Positions 62,501-64,000 of a DNA stretch of 64,000 bases are shown here, in pieces (the stretch's first letter is position 1; the number at the start of each line of letters is the position of its first letter). A program made the translations under genes and the position numbers. This DNA comes from Tenacibaculum sp. 190524A05c. GTDB taxonomy: Bacteria; Bacteroidota; Bacteroidia; Flavobacteriales; Flavobacteriaceae. The DNA is taken from NCBI RefSeq assembly GCF_964036595.1, contig NZ_OZ038523.1:2052501-2116500 (forward strand), given 5' to 3'. The notes beneath the pieces are model-generated. The model was not told where the DNA came from. It was given only the letters and a program-made list of their open reading frames with translations, and searched no databases.

Positions 62501-63642
62501 TCTGATCTTTTTACTGTACTTGCATTAAGATCAGCATTACCAGTTGTTACAACTCCTCTTCCATAAAATGGAGCCCCAAAACAGATTTTACTTCTAGGAA
62601 CATTTAATTCAACTAATTTATCTAAAGTAGCTTTCCAATTGAAAAATGAAACTTCAGCATTTGAATACGGATACACTGGAGCATTATGCCCTGTCTTGTT
62701 TGACCAACCTCCATTATAATCGTAAGTCATCATATTAAAATAGTCCATAGAACTTGATAGCTTACTCCAATTAAATCCTTCCAGTTTTCTTGGATCAGCT
62801 GCCATGGCTGATGTTATTAATTTATCTGGACCAATAGCTGCTCTTATTTCATCAACTAGATTCTCAAAGTTTGCAAAGTCTTCTTGAGAACCGGTAAAAT
62901 TCATTCCAGAAAATGGACCAGGATATTCCCAATCCAAATCAATACCATCAAAGCCAACAGCGATTAGTTTTTTACAATCTTCTATAAATCGAGCTCTTTT
63001 TACAGGATCAGCAGCCATTTCAGGAAAGTGCTTACACATACTCCATCCTCCAATTGAAGCCATAACTTTTACTCCTTTTTGATGAGCCAATTCCAATAAT
63101 CCGGGCGCACCATCTTCTTTATGAAGTGGTAAAGGAAGTGTTCCGCTCAATCCCCAAGTTGGATGATTCCAAGTATTTGAATTCAATTCAACTTCAAAAC
63201 CTTGTGCTTCAGCACGACGTTTAGCATCTTCATTTATAAATTGAAGTGGTTCAATTTCTCCAAACAAAATATGCATATCCCAACTGCTATATATATCTGT
63301 AAAAAATAAATCACTTGGTTCTTGTGATACGCCATCTTGATAAATTTGTTTATTTCTATAATCTCCACTGTGTAGAGATCCATCTCTCGCTACTCCAAAA
63401 AAGGAATAGTTTAAAATTGTATACTTAGCATAATCAATATTCAAGTGAGTAAAAGCTCCCTGAGAAGGAAGACCAGCTTTCTCGGACTTCCAGGCGTCCC
63501 AATTAGTTATATAACCAATTATTTGTTTTTGATGATTTGAAGTAGTGGCAGATCCACCTGTATTTACTTGTGATACTAGAATAGAAGTGATCATAAGGAA
63601 TAAAAACACTATTCCTCTACGAAAAAAATTCGGGGGGTTCAT
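59581..63642 (-). CDS. chiA: Two-headed GH18 chitinase with CBM5/12 domains and T9SS tail
   Basis: 1353 residues. Signal peptide (ending SILVSQ); GH18 domain 1 (about 38-495, with D232-x-x-D-x-D-x-E239 in FDGIDLDWEYP and a long insertion before the barrel core); three bacterial Ig-like domains (starting near 510, 680 and 845) alternating with two CBM5/12-type modules (CQGIPEWLASNVYNGGDN; CNGIPQYIVGTSYGKDQEV); GH18 domain 2 (about 930-1255, with D1043 to E1050 in FDGLDIDLEG); and a T9SS type A C-terminal domain. The two catalytic domains belong to different GH18 types, as in Flavobacterium johnsoniae ChiA, where one acts endo and one exo. Both catalytic motifs are intact. Confidence 0.95.
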   Translation of the reverse strand: MNPPNFFRRGIVFLFLMITSILVSQVNTGGSATTSNHQKQIIGYITNWDAWKSEKAGLPSQGAFTHLNIDYAKYTILNYSFFGVARDGSLHSGDYRNKQIYQDGVSQEPSDLFFTDIYSSWDMHILFGEIEPLQFINEDAKRRAEAQGFEVELNSNTWNHPTWGLSGTLPLPLHKEDGAPGLLELAHQKGVKVMASIGGWSMCKHFPEMAADPVKRARFIEDCKKLIAVGFDGIDLDWEYPGPFSGMNFTGSQEDFANFENLVDEIRAAIGPDKLITSAMAADPRKLEGFNWSKLSSSMDYFNMMTYDYNGGWSNKTGHNAPVYPYSNAEVSFFNWKATLDKLVELNVPRSKICFGAPFYGRGVVTTGNADLNASTVKRSENIQPDGPIQTASDFTNWPKEVYDGTPNYHFIKQKALTPNSGWVRKWDNEAKVPYLTKGNFFLSYDDEESIGIKAQFINDNNLGGTIIWTVYGDLEISGSVTSFGTKLKRWSNVKSPLVNKINEVFANGGTGGNNAPSVSISSPNNNTVFNLGEIINISANASDVDGTISKVEFYNGTIKLGEDNSSPYEYNWQNVSEGTYTITVIATDNENAKTTSSPISITVSDGDTINECQGIPEWLASNVYNGGDNVVYNNVNYQAKWWTQNQTPDTHTGSGQPWEKIKDCGGSGTGNQSPSVAITSPNNNSSFEVNSTITINVEASDVDGTISKVEFFSGNNKLGEVASTPYTFSINNISEGTYSLTAVAIDDDGAKTTSQAVSILVSSGNSGGCNGIPQYIVGTSYGKDQEVENGGEKFKCNIPGWCSSNAAWAYEPGVGAHWQDAWSKTGDCNGGNGTSPEVSITAPLNGTTYNENSSITINASATDDGTIALVEFFNGSVKLGEDTTSPYSYTISNAQDSSYLLTAVATDNDNNKTTSSEVLIRKNTGDTGGDIPRKILVGYWHNFNNGSTIPKLREVSTDWDVICIAFAEPKVGSTADMQFDPYEIYGGNQQEFIDDVALVKARGQKVLISIGGANARVELNNQTEKSEFINSMTNIINTYGFDGLDIDLEGSSLSLNNGDTDFRNPTTPKIINLIDATKQIITNIGSNSFVLSMAPETAYVQGAYSTYSGVFGAYLPVIHALRNEMDYIHVQHYNTGSMFGADGNIYQPATADFHVAMAEMLITGFKVAQTGLTFPGLNPNQVAIGLPSTTQAAGSGYTSEAVVQQALDYLIKGVSYSGRTYTTSSTYPDFRGIMTWSINWDLVNNSNFSSSHRFYLDNLNQSSRTTNLMDSNLKTYPNPVRDFMTIDLSNFQNNDASTLRIYDSRGNVILKSKLNQGKKLNRLDATSLKNGLYFFTISNTTNSYSGKFIKVK

Positions 63643-63705
63643 AAGATTTTAATTTTAGGTTAATTACTCGATTTTAACACTATCCTTTGGTTGTGCAAAA
63701 TAAAA

Positions 63706-63741
63706 TCGACAAACAACATTAAAACAGTAACAAATGACATT
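63706..63741 (-). promoter_or_regulatory. Operator candidate upstream of the chitinase gene
   Basis: TCGACAAACAAC (63706-63717) is shared with the nagB promoter region. ACATT at 63716 and 63737 forms a direct repeat with a 21-bp period, the spacing used by LytTR regulators. No good -7 box was found between here and the start. Confidence 0.4.
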
Positions 63742-63845
63742 GAAAAAATAACACCTTAATAACCAGTGACATAAACCTAGTATTCTTTTAAAATAAAATA
63801 CAGATACTTTATTTGAAAAGTTCAATAATGAGTGTAGAAATGAAA

Positions 63846-63872
63846 AAACCGATTCAAATTTGAATCGGTTTC
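63846..63872 (-). terminator. Terminator after the initiator tRNA gene
   Basis: A perfect palindrome (AAACCGATTCAAA/TTTGAATCGGTTT) directly after the tRNA 3' end, followed by T on the minus strand. Confidence 0.8.
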
Positions 63873-63876
63873 TTAG

Positions 63877-63949
63877 TAGCGGGAGCTGGACTCGAACCAG
63901 CGACCTTCGGGTTATGAGCCCGACGAGCTGCCTACTGCTCTATCCCGCG
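63877..63949 (-). tRNA. Initiator tRNA-Met (CAU)
   Basis: A 73-nt cloverleaf with acceptor CGCGGGA/TCCCGCT, anticodon loop CTCATAA (CAU), T arm GGTTCGAGTCC and no encoded CCA. Position 1 C faces U72 (unpaired) and the anticodon stem has three consecutive G:C pairs (GGG/CCC), both hallmarks of the initiator rather than the elongator tRNA. Confidence 0.95.
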
Positions 63950-64000
63950 ATATTGGACGGCAAAGATACGGACATTTTTCAGATATATCCAAATAAAATT

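Noticed and set aside
63877..63949. Elongator tRNA-Met or tRNA-Ile (k2CAU)
   Set aside because: The unpaired first acceptor position and three G:C pairs in the anticodon stem point to the initiator tRNA.

Overview
The window is AT-rich chromosomal DNA from a marine-type member of the Flavobacteriaceae (Bacteroidota). The evidence is SusC/SusD and TonB/DUF4249 receptor pairs, type IX secretion (T9SS) C-terminal tails, a fused CcoNO cbb3 oxidase subunit, and promoters of the Bacteroidota form TTG-N(17-23)-TAnnTTTG. Tenacibaculum or a close relative is my best guess at genus, but the sequence alone does not settle it.

Region 1 (1-19.4 kb, continuing to 21.0 kb) is a microaerobic and energy-starvation island. 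It holds a complete cbb3 oxidase operon (ccoS-ccoNO-ccoQ-ccoP-ccoG-ccoH-tauE/safE-like), ccoI-deoC-hemN, three universal stress proteins, a CBS-domain protein, a short ribosome hibernation factor and a Dom34/eRF1-like protein. A PAS histidine kinase overlaps a response regulator fused to a Crp/Fnr DNA-binding module. Every transcription unit here starts with the same promoter: an FNR-type palindrome (TGAY-N4-RTCA), exactly 23 bp, then a -7 box (TAnnTTT[GA], one copy AAnnTTTG). I count six palindromes and seven promoters, because the one at 19375 fires both ways. This is the most striking signal in the window: a compact regulon with its own regulator gene inside it.

Region 2 (21-40 kb) encodes surface or secreted proteins. 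There is a TlpA-like lipoprotein, a T9SS cargo protein followed by a conserved-looking 55-aa peptide, a 1927-aa leucine-rich-repeat (LRR) protein, and a 1577-aa thermolysin-family protease that carries the same LRR modules. The two giant proteins share a C-terminal domain of about 220 aa that ends in dockerin-like calcium loops. They are interleaved with two related helix-turn-helix regulators (a pseudo-receiver protein and a 7TM-DISM membrane sensor) and a STAS/SEC14-like protein. A direct repeat GGAGACA-N5-GGAGACA lies upstream of the transcription units.

Region 3 (40-43.5 kb) is a TonB-dependent receptor with its DUF4249 lipoprotein. Region 4 (43.5-63.6 kb) is a chitin-utilisation locus: GlcNAc kinase, GH20 hexosaminidase, a NagB-PIG-L fusion, SusCD, a LytS/LytTR two-component pair, a GlcNAc-type MFS transporter, a NagX-like membrane protein, a small unknown protein, an AA10 lytic polysaccharide monooxygenase and a two-headed GH18 chitinase. 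The pathway reads as secreted LPMO plus chitinase cutting chitin, SusCD importing oligomers, GH20 releasing GlcNAc, the MFS carrier and kinase taking it inside as GlcNAc-6-P, and the NagB protein feeding glycolysis. A short motif (CRAACWAC) recurs upstream of the main chitin units. The window ends with an initiator tRNA-Met gene. No rRNA, CRISPR array, insertion sequence or prophage was seen.
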